Positions 10,032 to 22,552 of a stretch of 64,000 nt of DNA are shown here, one piece after another. Made by a program: the position numbers and the translations under genes. The notes under the pieces were generated by a model that did no database searches, was not told the DNA's origin, and saw nothing but the letters and a program-made list of their open reading frames with translations. The stretch comes from Dipteris shenzhenensis (lineage: Eukaryota > Polypodiophyta > Polypodiopsida > Gleicheniales): NCBI GenBank assembly GCA_047967505.1, contig CM106538.1; one strand, given 5' to 3'. Each line of letters begins with the position of its first letter. The stretch's first letter is position 1.

Positions 10032-11882
10032 CTATGTGCTCTCAAGCAAAGCCAGTCTAGATGGGCCAGCCTCATCCTGATGAAGAGGAGGGCATGTTGC
10101 ACGAGCCACCGCTACCATCTCTACCTCCCTTGCCTCCTCTATGTATGTGTGCCTTAGCTCCCAAAGTCTCGCATCTATGAATACTCGTGCCTCAAATCCA
10201 GTGCGAGTAATCATCTCTACATGTAGAAGACGCTGGTCTCGGACCTGCCCAAGTTCCTACTCCACCCACTGCTACAATGATATATCAAGCTCTGCCTCTC
10301 ACTCAATACACAACAGCGTGCCTCCTCTACTCATGCCTCATCACCTGGCATGAAATCACCATATGAGAAGCGTCATGGAACACACGCTACAACCACTGAG
10401 GTATCATCACCCTTCTGCTGCAGCAAAGCTCTCTGTGCCTCCTCCCTGTAGTGCTCTGTTAAGACCACATGGGCAAATGGATCAATGGCCTCACGATGAC
10501 CAAGATATAGATCATCCATGCCTAGTCCTCTGTATGTGGCCACATCAATGTCAACAAAGCATACATGGCACACTGATCGTGCCACCATGTGGCGGGTCAT
10601 CCAATGGAGATGTGCGATGTGGCCGCACCCTAGTCCAAACCACCCTACGGTGTCAAAATCCTCGTGGCAAAGGACACAAGTGGTGGTAGGAAGCTTGGCT
10701 ATGACTGGTGCATCTATGGGTGTCCTAGTTAGCACATCTACAAGAGGAGCGGGGTACAGGGCCACACTGGGGTCAATCTTATGGTGAGATGGATCATACT
10801 AATATGTCTCAACTGCAAAATATAATGCTCTGCTCGATGGTAGGCTATGCGTGTTCGAATCCTCTACTCCTCCAAATTTGCCTCCAACAATCGTACATGA
10901 GACTCCATATCCTATCGCAATAGATGTGCCTGCTAAGCAAACATGTCGTGTACATGGTGAGAATTAACCAAAAAACTTCAGTTCAAAACACGCAACAAAT
11001 AAATAAAGTAATATAATCAGAATAACTAACCTCAACCCTAGACTCGGCCAACAATGCCTCCAACTCTGCAATCTGTGCATCTCTAGTCTCCAACTCATGC
11101 TGAGGCGGTGTAGATGTGGGAGGTGGTGTAGATGTGGGAGGCTCCATAGATGTGGGAGGTGGGGGAGGTGGAATCGAAAGTGATCTCGATAAGGTAGAGA
11201 CCATGTCGTGCAAGGATGAGGCCACTGAATGAACATCCCCCCTAATCCATCCTCCAACAGCTCGCAATGCCGGTGCAGGGATAGTGTGTAGCTCTGGTGC
11301 CTCGCATCGACGCCGAGAACACCTACAGTCTGGTGCTCCTGATGCCCCATCCTACCATGTCCCGCTCCTGATCCTAGATGGGTACTAAGGTAGTCTATCC
11401 GATGACCAAGCACAAACTCGACGTATAGCTGCATGGCAAATGACCTAGCTATCTGACGGTTGTGAGGCAATCGACCACCATTTGTAGCGAGATATCTCGG
11501 ATAAATGTGCGCTGCTATGAGGGGGTGCCTACAACATAAAATATAAAAGGGTTGCCCTGATCATGGTCGCATCGCCTTAGTGTGACCATCCCAAAACATA
11601 TTCTCTAAGGCCTGACTCACACTCAAACAACTCTCGAATGGCTCTCCAATCCAAGCCATGACCACCGATCTCTACCTCAGCCTATGCCTGAAAGGTATCC
11701 AAAATGTCCTCAATTGTGTCTAATCGACCTAGAGCATCAATGACTGAATCTAGACTCACAACCAAGTGAGGGGGTGCCCTAGCATCCTGTAGTGCCCTCA
11801 TCTCACCTCTCACAATCACTATCTGCATATGAATAGTGGTGCCAGAACTTGTGAGCTGGCTGGCGCATGCACAAAAAAACAC
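10032..11882 (-). pseudogene. Degenerate gene: proline-rich, coiled coil and RING-like motif
   Basis: Several minus-strand stretches appear to belong to one broken gene. From the N side: 11882-11682 (ending in a leucine-rich SLDSVIDALGRLDTIEDIL block), 11470-11340 (FAMQLYVEFVLGHRIDYL), 11267-10983 (proline-rich, then ELETRDAQIAELEALLAE, a short coiled coil), 10765-10373 and 10214-10032. The 130-codon piece holds CVLC, then C-G-H, a second H and CHVC, arranged as a RING-H2 finger except that the sixth ligand is tryptophan (CGHIAHLHW). A plausible intron lies near 11033-10938. Stops read TAG where Gln would fit. Family unknown; ubiquitin-ligase ancestry is possible. Confidence 0.45.
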
Positions 11883-11945
11883 ATGGAAATTAATATTCTA
11901 TTTGGGTAATGAAAATTAATATTCTATTCAATGGGACATAATAAT

Positions 11946-14900
11946 CTATTTGCTTGTGTCGTGCCAGTCGATCCTGCTATAAAGCTTGGCACCATACAAT
12001 TTTTGCTCAGTTTCTAGGATGCCTTTATCCACCATTTGTTTGAACAAAGTTATGTGGTGTGCTTCTAAGAAGAAGAGTCGGCTTGTAATCTGAGCATTGA
12101 CCCATTCATTGGGATTGAAACTGAGTGGAGGCAAATGGGTATCGAGGTAACATGGGACCTCCAGAATAAATTCCAATGTTTTGTAGAAGATAGCACTTAG
12201 GCAAAGGAAGCGATCAATGTTGCTATGCATTATTTGCTCATGCTGTTGAAGTGATCGGATCATTGTGCCTTGGATATTCCATTCTACACCAGAGTATGGT
12301 TCAATCATTGGCCAATTAATCGTGCGATCTTTATCCAAAGTGTGTTATTGGCTTCCCATTTTTTATGTCATGGAACTGCATAGAACTTGGGATGGGTTCT
12401 AAGACATGGAGGTGCATGTAGTCACTCCTTCAAGAAGATTATATCAAAGAGCTTGGGATGGCACCAATCAGGTTGTGGATCCAACTTTCACTAATTTAAC
12501 ACTGGCGAAGGTTGGTAGGGAAGTTATCCAAGATCCATCCACCTCAAGTTTTCGTATCAGAATATTTTCTCCAAAATTTCTTGATGGGGTTACTAGGAAG
12601 TGGTATCTCATCAAAATCATACCCATCATTGGAACTTGGCATGGGAGTATGAATTGGATTATCTAGATCCTGATATTCAAAATCAAACACTGTATCATTT
12701 TCTGCTGATGGCAGCACAAGTAGTGACAGAGGTGATGATGGGGCAGGGAGAGAATCTGGGGACATGGGGAGAAATATGGAAGAGTACTAGTTGTGGAAGG
12801 GGGAGCAGAGGGGAGGGGGGGAAGAATTGGGCAAATGGTTTGAGCAGCTTGGTAATCCTCGAGGTTAGGATTAGCAAGGAAAGGCAAGAAGCTAGGTGTG
12901 AGGGGTTCGTAAGTTTGTGATTGTTGGGTCAATTGAAAATGGTGAGAGGCATGAGCAAAGAGACAATGGAGGGAATAGATATTAGGATGGAGCTCAGGGA
13001 AGGTTAAGAGGGTGGTAGCAGCAAGGGTAAGTGAGGTTATGAGGTTGGCAGAGAGAGTGGTTAGATATGGGAAGTTGGATGTGAGATAGGCCTTGTCATC
13101 TTTCGACACTTCTTTTTGCTGGTGCGATGGGATCATCAATTGCATGGGTGGGATGTCGGTTATGTCATGCCTTGTAGGTAATAGAGATAGCCTTTGTAGC
13201 AATGGCAACAAACTAGCAATAACCCTGAGGGGAGGACTACCCATGAGGCATACATATGCAATGAAAGCACTCATCATGAGTGTAAACCTAGCATGTGTAG
13301 ACACACAGAAGATATTTTTCTCATCTTCGGACAAGTCATGGCAAATTATGCGTAGAGTTTTGGTCCCTATGGAACGTTTCCATTTGATTTTTGGATGAGC
13401 AGATATGATCTTGATTTGGAGTTGCTTCCATTGGATAAGTACGCGTGTGTTGAGGTGATCTTCCACTTGTAGAGCAGCCACCACAATCTCTTGGTACACC
13501 ACCGTTGTGCATTGTAGTCAGGCTTCATTGGTGTTGTCTTCCATTGCCTCATTGTTGTGGACTAGCAATTGGAGTTCAAGCTTGGAGATCATTATCTTTT
13601 GGGAGTGCATCTCATTCATTTTTTCTTTGTATTTCTGGTGGATGGTTGTATATGCCTCCTTAAGCTTTCTCATTTGCAAGGTGACCTTTTCCTATTGAGG
13701 AATGTCTCCAGTGGTATTGTACCATTGTTCCAAGACTTGTGCTTGTGAAGTGCCAGCCTCTTTAGCGGTATAGCAAGTTGGTCCTTTAAGATTTTGCATT
13801 CTCTTGTAAGCTCGTCAATGCTGAAGGCACATACTTCCAAATAGTGTTTCATGTCTTCAAGCTTGTCTTTGCAATCCTAGAGCTCTTCCTCTATGTGAAT
13901 TAGAGTGAGTCGAGCTTGTGCCACTACCTCCATCTATTGAGCATGTGCAGAGGTCAGGGAGTTATAGTAGGTCTATATGATTGCCATTGCTTGTACTATT
14001 GCTGTCAGCTATGTTTGACTTTGGTGGAGATTGGAGGTCACATCCCTCACTGCCTTCTCTTGAGCTTGGATGGTTCATGCACACTTCTTCTACCTCCTTC
14101 TCATCTATCTATGCCCAAAGTGCCTTGACATCTATGGCAATTTCCTGGAATTGGTCTTCGATTTCTGTTGGGACTATCTGTCCAATTCTCTTGCATATTC
14201 TTCCTTGGCCAAGCTAGTGAATAGTTCTGACATTTGGATCATTTGGCTAGCTTGATGTTAGAGAATGACAGATGGTGGTGAGGACTAGCGATATTGTTGA
14301 TACAAGTGGTGCCCATGTAGCCATCCTGATGATTCTATAGTACTTGTGGGAGGTTGTTCTAATGGTATTTCAGTCACTTGTGTACAATTGTCATACTATT
14401 GATCTGGCACTAGCTCCCCTTGTGGCTCATCGACTAGCATGGCATCGATGGGTGGTTCTAGTGCTAATGTAGCCTTAGGCTCTGGTGCTGATCTTTCCTC
14501 AAGCTCTGGTTGCTGCTATTGTTGAAGATATATTGGTTGCAGTTGCGCATCAAGCTGTAGCATCTCGTGGGGCAATTCCTCAATTTTGACCTCCAGAATA
14601 GGTATTTCTTCTAAGGCATCTGCACTTGCTAATGTGATAGTAGGAGAAGTTAGTTATGGTTCCCATACTGGTGAGAAGGAAATGTCCAACTCCTTAATTG
14701 GTTTTGGTGACTGGTGGGGCAGAGTCATTTCTCGTTCTTGTAGCTCCTTTTTTATGACTATAGACAATATGTGTGGAATTTTACATTTTTGGCATGATGA
14801 ACCATCTAGTTTTTTTGTAAAGAAGATGACTAATTGTTGGATCCAGTCTAGCTTCCTACTCAGCAAAACAAATGTGCGGAGTGGAAGGGATCGATTCTTG

Positions 14901-15259
14901 CTGCATTTAACCCCTAGGATTGTGGATAGGAATTGTGTTGCTTCCTTGAGGCGAGGTTTAAGGATGGTGCGAAGTAATATGCCGTCCTTATGGAACAGTG
15001 TGCCCTTGGTGAGAAGAGGCTATACTTCAAGAAAATTTGCATCGGCAGGCCGTGTAGGGTATTTGGCACCTTGTGTTGGGAGTGAGAAAGCCCTTTGAAC
15101 GACAGTAGTATCGAGGATAATGTTGAGTGGGCTCTGATGTACAGTGATGGTACCATACTTGCCAACCTGTGCATTGCTGGAGTGGTAAGAATGGAGAAAG
15201 TCCTTGATGTATGTGGTCATTGTAGGGCTGTCCTCCAAGTATTTTATGCTCTCATGCAA
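11946..15259 (-). pseudogene. Long coiled-coil frame, head to head with a gypsy gag (copy 1)
   Basis: The minus strand is open, with only scattered stops and shifts, for about 3.3 kb. It begins near 15259 (YIKDFLHSYHSS, VHQSPLNIILD). A globular block follows (LKPRLKEATQFLSTILGV, then KLDWIQQLVIFFTKKLDG at about 14850). Next is a Pro/Gln/Glu-rich stretch, then a coiled-coil section near 13850-13500 (IDELTRECKILKDQL, MHSQKIIISKLELQL in the sister copy), and a 279-codon open stretch at 13502-12663. The last piece is 12338-11946. A partial copy at 32500-33865 confirms it as a repeat-family protein. Its globular block resembles the additional ORFs carried by some plant Ty3 elements. That is inference from layout only. 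Confidence 0.55.
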
Positions 15260-15297
15260 CTCTCACCCAATCTCATGCAGCTACGCTCCACCAACCA

Positions 15298-16800
15298 ATG
15301 CCTTCGACTCCAACGCTCGCCAAATTTGCATACAACTCTGTTACAACCACCGCCTCTGGCAATCCTCCACCCTGATTCCCCCCTCAAATTCAAGAAATTC
15401 CTTTAACTCCTCCATGCCACAATATGGCTAGATGACGTCGAGATGATGATGAAGATATTCATCTTGATGTGGAGGCTGACAATTTCTTTAATCGTAGAAA
15501 TAATAGCAATCAAGGTAGGCACCCCTTGGGAAAAGTAAAACTTTCCAAATATAGTGGTAGGGGAGATCTAGCCCATTTCCTCCAACATTTTGATGCCACA
15601 TGCCGAGTAGGTGGAGATCAATCCCATGAAACCAAGGTGGCCTGGTCTCCCATGGCCTTAACTAATGAAGCATCCTAATGGTACCTAGACCTTGTAGTGG
15701 AAGAGGAAGCCACATGGGACCTGCATCAAATAGAATTCAAAAGGCACTTTCAAATGGAGAGGCCACAAGATGATCCTACTCTCCAACTAAGCAAGATCGA
15801 ACAAGGCCATCGAGAAGATGTATGCATGTACCTGGGCAAGATGAAAAGATTAATTGCCAAATGTGACCCACGCCCCGATGCAAAGTATCTCACGGCTTGG
15901 TTCATTGCGGGATTAAGAAAAAAAATCCAGAAGGATACGAAAAAGTTTAGCACATCTATGAAACATTCAGTGCTGCTCATGCGACAGCCATTGACATCAA
16001 GGATGGCATGACCGGGACTCTGACACTAGCAATGATGATGGTAGATCTAGTGCATGAGGTAAGCGCTCTAAAAAGGGCAAATCCAAGTCCACTACCAAAA
16101 CATCAAATGAAGATCGCCATGATCATGAAGTTGAAAGAAGACATGATGCAGGCCATGGAACAAAAGCTTCACTTGTCTTAGCCGCCAACTCAGACTTATC
16201 CACGGTGAGAAAATGTCTGGTACCCACACTGCAAATGAGTGCCTAGTCCTAAGAGCCAAGATCACTGCACAAGAAAATCCACCACCAAGGTTGTGTTGCC
16301 ATATCTGCATTGTCGGCGGCCATGATGAAAATAGTTGCATCTTCAACATGCACAATAACCCGCCTTGACCTCAACTATACCAAGTGACACCCATGCTAGT
16401 GTACAGGCAACTGGCACTTGCACAGGTGCCCCCAACTCTGAGGCTAAATCATGTTCCTATTCAGACACAAGTTCCATAATTACTCAAGAGTCCGAATCCA
16501 TGACCATATCCAAGAGCGCCAAATCTAGCTCCTCAGGCAATTGCAAGCTAAGGAAATAGACTCGCCATCTGAGTATGAAGCAAAGTACCCAATGTACTAT
16601 GTAGAAGGCGCAGAGGGACTAATACCAGTTTATGCAAATCAAGTACATCCCAACACATATCGAGCGCCAATCAAGTGCTACGGTTGTGGAGAAAATCACT
16701 GGATCAGAGAGTGCCCTCATAGTGATAGCCCTGCTACTTTCTAACCACTCTACAGAGATTGTGGCATAGGACATGCATGTATGGATTGTCCCATGAAAAA
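15298..16800 (+). pseudogene. Ty3/gypsy gag with zinc knuckles
   Basis: A methionine at 15298 opens a frame interrupted by TGA codons (near 15373 and 15430), a TAA at 15676 and later shifts. The capsid-like part includes KVKLSKYSGRGDLAHFLQHF and the block around EFKRHFQMERPQDDP, with RLIAKCDPRPDAKYLTAWF near 15850. A Ser/Lys-rich linker follows. Two full CCHC knuckles are present: CHICIVGGHDENSC near 16300 and CYGCGENHWIREC near 16680. A third lacks its first Cys (YRDCGIGHACMDC, near 16755). The gag would package element RNA. This copy cannot do so intact. It starts only 39 bp from the opposing coiled-coil frame. Confidence 0.85.
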
Positions 16801-17130
16801 TAAGGTCCCACAACAAACAAAGGTTAAGCCTGATGTCCCAATCGGCATCATTGGTGTGGACCATCAAAGTCTGGGGCCGGCAAGCATAATATCACAACTT
16901 GTGAATGTAATTACATGCTAGCATAAAGAGGCCACCAAGAGACCTAACATTCCAATCCAACCAAAACAACTTCTTAAAAAGAAAGCACAAGTGCCTCCAC
17001 CTCCGCCAAGTAATGAGCAGCCAAGCTCATCCACATCAGCTCTTGAGCCTCAAATAAAAGAAGCTCCATACCCAAATGAAGGCTCATTTTCAGGCACTTC
17101 AACAATGGGTACAAAAGGAACAAGCTCAAT

Positions 17131-17916
17131 TTGAGGCTGAGAAACAAGCTCAAGATCCAATCCATGATGGCCCCACAAAGTATTGATACTATACTCGAGC
17201 CTCTGTTCCAAAAACAAACTCCACAACATAATGTGCTGCCATGTCAACTTGAAGAAGCTGCATTCTCTAGCATCTTGAGTTGCCCTGTGCCAATTCCCAT
17301 CAGAATCCTCCTACAGAATTGTCCCAATCTCTGGGACAGTTTCAAAGGATGGATTGAACTCACAAATCCCTTTCTACCTTTGAACAACATCGAAGATATC
17401 CTTGTGCAGATGGGTGAGAGAGATGACATACGCAACATTACTGTGCCTTTGATCCACGAGGCATATAATGAAGTCCAAGCCATAGTGGATGGTGGAGTAG
17501 GAGTAAATGTCCTATCAAAGGAGCTCTACAATGAATGGGGTCTCCCACCAATGCAAAAGTCTAATTTCAACATACGCCTTGCCGATGATTCATAGGCTAA
17601 ACCCTTGGGAATAGTGAATGGCGTGTCCATAAAGGGCACAGGAGTCTGCTTTTCCCTTCAATTCACAATCTTGGATCTCCCCCAAAAATCCTATCAAATC
17701 TTATTGGGACATCCTTGGTTACACGAAGCATCAATCCTCCATGACTTGGGAACTGATAGACTAACAATCCAGAATCATGACACTGTAGTCAGAGTGAATG
17801 TGGGAATAGGAGCTATAAAACCAATTGTGCCTAGAGCATTGCATGACACATCTTCAATGATAATCTCAAGCAAATCAGCTCCCTTGCAACAGCATACCAT
17901 AGCATGTACAGTTTGA
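17131..17916 (+). pseudogene. Ty3/gypsy aspartic protease
   Basis: This frame continues the gag-pol order. The protease core reads AIVDGGVGVNVLSKELY near 17490, where DGG stands in place of the usual DSG/DTG, followed by the flap region and LLGHPWLHEASILHDLG near 17700, which is the typical C-terminal ILG-x-W block. A TAG at 17593 interrupts it where glutamine would fit (ADDS, stop, AKPLG). The reading ends at 17916 in a short linker. Reverse transcriptase and integrase are absent, so the element is truncated on its 3' side. Confidence 0.82.
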
Positions 17917-18478
17917 ATATCCAAAAGTTCTCCCACTTATGTACCTTTTGGGCCCGACAAACTTGACCACTTTAAAGTGGAAAAAGAGTACCACCTTACC
18001 CTATATATAACCTTCTACATAACCTTTTCCTATATTTATAACCTTCTACATTTCAAATGATAAGAAGCACAAAAATTTGTTCATATAACATTGCTTTATG
18101 TTACACCATGAATGATTGTAATTACTTGTAAAGAAAGATTGAGTTTGGTTTGATGGCATAGCCTCCCAGTTCAAAGCTTGTAGACCCTTGTAGTTCACTA
18201 TTCATGTCCATGTCTATTAGTCTCACTAGCTTGTCCATGATTTGGAGTTTTCTTAGACCCTGGACATGCAAGGGAGAGCACGATAGTGCAAGGGCAATTT
18301 TAATAGAATGCTGACTCATAAAAATATAAAGCAAGGTGGTGCAAAGCTATAACGTGCTAGTGATGTTGTGACATTCCTATAGGCTAGCATAAAATGTAGG
18401 CTCACACTTTATATCTCCTAAAAGATAGATATTTTGAATACTTTTTCTAGGAAGTTGAAGAACAAAATGTGAATAGAG
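17917..18478. other. AT-rich spacer
   Basis: I see no supported gene here. The stretch follows the truncated gypsy protease and contains short duplicated phrases such as ATATATAACCTTCTACAT-like repeats near 18003 and 18035. Confidence 0.6.
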
Positions 18479-19200
18479 ATGTCTTATGGAGCTATGATTC
18501 CATTCCTAACACTCTTTGCCTTCATTTTGTTAATGGGTACTCTTCAACACTTAGCACCACTTAGATCATGCTACTATAATGCATGCTTTCAAAGTATGTG
18601 GAAGATGTGTTCTAACAAAGCACCCCTTTCATGTTGGGAACATATCACACTAGTTCCATCAAGTTATTGTCATGTTTATGATCCTTCAATCAAAGATGCA
18701 ACATATCAAGTTCACCATGATGTGTTGAGTGATGCTCTTGAAATTTGTGATGTTGTTGTGATCCTTCAAGCGATAATAATGTTTGTGATCCTTCAAACTT
18801 CAAGCAAAGATATAGCATATGTAGTTCACCATAATACATTGAGCAATGCTCTTGATATAGGAGATAAGTTTTTATGTTGAATGCTGAGGTTCAAAATATT
18901 GATGAGCATGCTAGTTCTTCTCCATCTAAAGTGCACTACTATCAAGCATATGGCTAATCATACTTTGAAGAATGGATGGAATAATGTTATTAAACGAAAT
19001 TCACCCTTTGAGAAAGGGTTATACTACCAAGAGCTAAGAGATTTGATGTTTAAATTGCTCGATCAAAATCCTAAAGGATGCTATAAAGTTTTTGATGGAG
19101 ATTGTTGAAGGTGAAAGTGAAGTATTCAAGATTTTCAAAATTGGACGTGAGGCTACATGGATGAGATGGCTTGTGACAAATCTTGGAGTATGTAGATTCG
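18479..19200 (+). pseudogene. Unrecognised decayed frame with internal duplication
   Basis: The 133-codon stretch at 18479-18880 contains two related segments, YQVHHDVLSDALEICD and YVVHHNTLSNALDIGD, suggesting an internal duplication. A second stretch (18881-19108) reads LYYQELRDLMFKLLDQNPKG, and the neighbouring frame continues with EIVEGESEVFKIFKIG and ATWMRWLVTNLGVCRF to 19200. I do not recognise the product. The segment ends shortly before GGGAGTGTTGACGG at 19410, which could be the start of an LTR, so it may be the tail of a retroelement. Low confidence that it is one gene. Confidence 0.35.
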
Positions 19201-22200
19201 ATGCTAGATCTTAGAGTAGATCCCGTGATGATATTTTTTGATGATTAAATTTCCATTACATTGGAAAGAACCCAAGGATTCAACATCAAAACATTATGGA
19301 ATTGGGATTGTTAACTATTTCTTGGAGAACACAGCAGACCTATTCCTAAAAGTCTTGCCTTGTGAGAATATTGAAACTTTCTTTGTATGATGTACACCAT
19401 TGAGTGATGAGGGAGTGTTGACGGTTGGTCTTTCATGTGTGTGAACTAGTGCTAGAAAAAACCTCCATTTAGTGTACTTTGCACCGATTAAAATTGAAAA
19501 AATCTGGTATAAGTTGTGCCAAGTAGGTTATTTATAAGGGCTCAATTTAATGGCAAAACATATTCTAAAGGTACTTGAAACATTAACCTTTAAAATTTAA
19601 GCTACAATTAAAGTTTCCTATAGAATACCGGTTAAGATTGCCTAGGGACTTTGAAAATTAGTAATATATGATAAAATATAAAAGAGATATATGTAATATT
19701 TAAAATAACTTAACACTAAAAAGTAGATTAATTTATAGCCATAGATCTAATCTCTTTGTAGTCATGGATTAAGCCACCTTATCTTCTCTTAGGGTTGAAC
19801 ATTTCGTTGTCCAAGACAAGGCTCCATCGTTCATTCACATTAAACATCCAGAATCCACAGACCCACTTCGTAGTTTGTACTCCACAGCCCACTTTGTAGT
19901 TTATACTCCACTATCCACTTTGTAGTTAGTGCTCCATAGTGCACATTTGCTCCATAGTGCACATTGCACAGTGCACACAGCACAGTCTCCAACAGCCAAC
20001 TTCTTCGAGCTACAAGCAGAGTGCAAACTTCAAACGAAAGAAAGTTGAAGCTCAAAATAATGTTAATCTTGATTCGCGAACTCCAGTGACCAGTCCAGAC
20101 TCCAAAATTAAGATTCCAAACTCCAGGTACTTTGAGGTTGTCGCTTGCTCAACGTTTGAAGTTTTGTAAAAGGCTGAGGGCATGTGCGCTTGAGTTTCAT
20201 GCGTTGTTTGAAGTTTCATAAAAGGCTGGTGCGGTTGATCATCTTCTGCATTTTGATTCTTCTTACTCCATTGCTAGCATTTCATTCTTGCCGCTTTTTC
20301 TTGTTTCCCACAATCCCACTGCGGGTGCTACTTTGCATTATGATCGTGGGTTGGGGGTCGTGGATGCTAGGGAGAGATAGGCAAGTGGCTGTAGAAGAGC
20401 AAGGGTGTCACAAGTTCATTTAGGCTACAGGAGCAAGGGCATGGCCTTGACTAAATTGGGGCTCCACGGACTGAGATCTTCGCACTCTTTTTGCTTGTAG
20501 TTTGCACATTTGAGTTGGGGAGGACAACCAGAGAAAATTAGATTTGCCAAAGAGCAAGTGAGCGGGCAACAAAGAGAGGGACACTTGGGAGAGCGATAGT
20601 AGATATAGGGAGAGTTTTGCTCTTTTTGGGTTCGTTCGTGTCTCAATGAAGAAGTCTCTGCCACTTGAGCCGAGATGGATGAGGAAGCCTAGAGGCAGAG
20701 GAGAGCTCAAACAGAAACAAAGTGGAGATGTGGAGTTGTGGAGCTGAGAAAAGCATTAATAAGCTTTGGCGGAAGAGCAATTGATCACTCAAAGACAAAG
20801 AGAAGAGAAAGCACACAAATTATGATGCCAAAGCGAGCTACGGAATGAGACTTCCAAGTGCAGCACAAGCGTTGTCCTGTAGGATAGTGATCATGTACAA
20901 CTGCTACTATATTGTGGGTCAAGACTCCGATTGGCAAAGGGCGAACTATTTAGTAGCGAGGGGCACCGAATGGCAAAGAGAATCGATGTTTTTGAGGGCT
21001 ATAGCATGAAAGACTATAGCAGGTTTCACTTGCACAGGTTTCGCTTTTCTGTGCATATACGAGAATAGGCTGGCTGCAATGAACGAAATGATCAATAGCC
21101 TAGCTATGGAAATCCTTGCTTAACTTGCTGGCTGACCGATTTTCCCCTTTTTTGTAACCTTTTACGTCCCTTTGCAACCTCCTAATTCGTTTTCTTCGAT
21201 AGACTTGCATGCTGAGCCAAGCATCCTGAGTTCTTGGGATGAATTGGGAGTATAGCTCAGTCTATTCTAGCCGGAGCTTACATCAGGGGAATTTTTGCTC
21301 ACAAGTTCGTCCGCTTCCTTCACATGGCTGGGCGGGTGCCAGTGTGCACTAAAGCAAGGGACGATTTGAGTAGTTGAGGTTGGACCCCATCTATCAATAT
21401 AGAGAGGAGATGCAGAATCATGAGTGGAGATGGAAATGTGATGGTTCATGACAGCAGCAAAAGCAATAGTGCATATATTAATTCTACGGAAGGCGGTCAG
21501 GAACAGTGACATTGGATGGATGGACCTATGAAAGGCTTCAGGTCCTAGTGGAGATGAGGACCTATCAAAGGCTTTAGCTCCTAGTGTGAGGTGAGGAGGT
21601 GAGTCTGCAAAGAAAAGTGATCGTTGCAAAATGCCAAAGCCCATGCCAAACTCGCGACTTGCTACACTCGCCAAGGGAGAGCGACTGCCAGCATTGCACA
21701 GTCTGTTCTTTGAAAGACTGAATGTTGCAGGTTGCACTTGCACCTTTGAGTCCTACTCGTTTTCAAGGCTCAAAAACTTTAAGTCAAATATTACCTATTG
21801 TACATTATAATAAACGCTTTTTTTCCAGGAGGAAAAAGAAATTTTAATATTAAAAAGAAGAGTACAACTTTAGGAATGAGAATGCTAGTCTTAACATTTA
21901 GCTGGAAGTCGACTGGCACCTGTTGAATGACAATCATTTGGGTGATGCTGCGTAACCAAATTTAGTGCCATCTTCCACAACAAAGGTATACCAATTTGGG
22001 CAAATTTAGTCCCCTACTTCCCATAGTGCAATCTTCCATAGTAAAGGTATACCAATTTGGGCAAATGATGGATAGGAAAGGGCATAGACCAGGTCCTATC
22101 TAGGTGGAACCATAACGAGATAGAAGGATGGACATAGCCAAGGAAGACAACTTAGATCATGTATGGAAAGGAAACCGATAAGGTAGCTAAAAGGGGAAAA

Positions 22201-22552
22201 CAAATAGGTCTACTTAACATCCACACATGCTTGAAACACTTGCTTGGAACATTTTCTTGAAAGTGACATGATGAGACAAGATTTTAACTTTGGAGCTTCT
22301 ATGAATTTGATATGCAAGAGGGTAGGAAGGTCCTCCAGAAGCTTGGAGGGCCTCCTCCAAGCCCCTTCCTCTTTTCAAATGCAATGATGACTTAAGCTAC
22401 CACCTCATCTTTTGGAAGATGAGGATGATTGTTGGAGCATATAGCATGCAACAAATAATTTCATGTTTCTATATGCCTATGCTTCTTTAGTCTATGCTTC
22501 TATGCTATTTATGATTTATGCTTTAATATTTCTATAGTCTTAGTATGTATTA
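19201..22552. other. Non-coding region, possible LTR and short tandem repeats
   Basis: No gene is supported. A possible LTR start (TGTTGACGG) lies at 19417, without a detectable partner. At about 19850-19985 a degenerate tandem repeat of about 26 bp built on CCACTTTGTAGTTTRTACT-like units shortens into CCATAGTGCACATT units. Between 20140 and 20230 the phrase GTTTGAAGTTT(T/C)RTAAAAGGCTG occurs twice. A 158-codon minus-strand stretch at 21267-21743 and shorter ones near 20420-20710 have no recognisable motifs. A direct repeat around GTATACCAATTTGGGCAAAT lies near 21986 and 22049. Confidence 0.6.

Noticed and set aside
10964-11470. 168-codon minus-strand frame read as one protein
   Set aside because: Its second half (His/Leu/Pro-rich) is the shadow of the proline-rich, coiled-coil frame at 10983-11267. 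Only the first part is kept.
19417-20000. LTR starting TGTTGACGG
   Set aside because: No matching end, partner, primer site or target duplication could be found, so it is mentioned only as a possibility.
21245-21275. tRNA-like phrase TATAGCTCAGTC
   Set aside because: The sequence lacks the T-arm consensus and a cloverleaf; no tRNA gene is supported here or elsewhere in the window.
21267-21743. 158-codon minus-strand frame
   Set aside because: No recognisable motif, no neighbour support and no splice context; probably chance.
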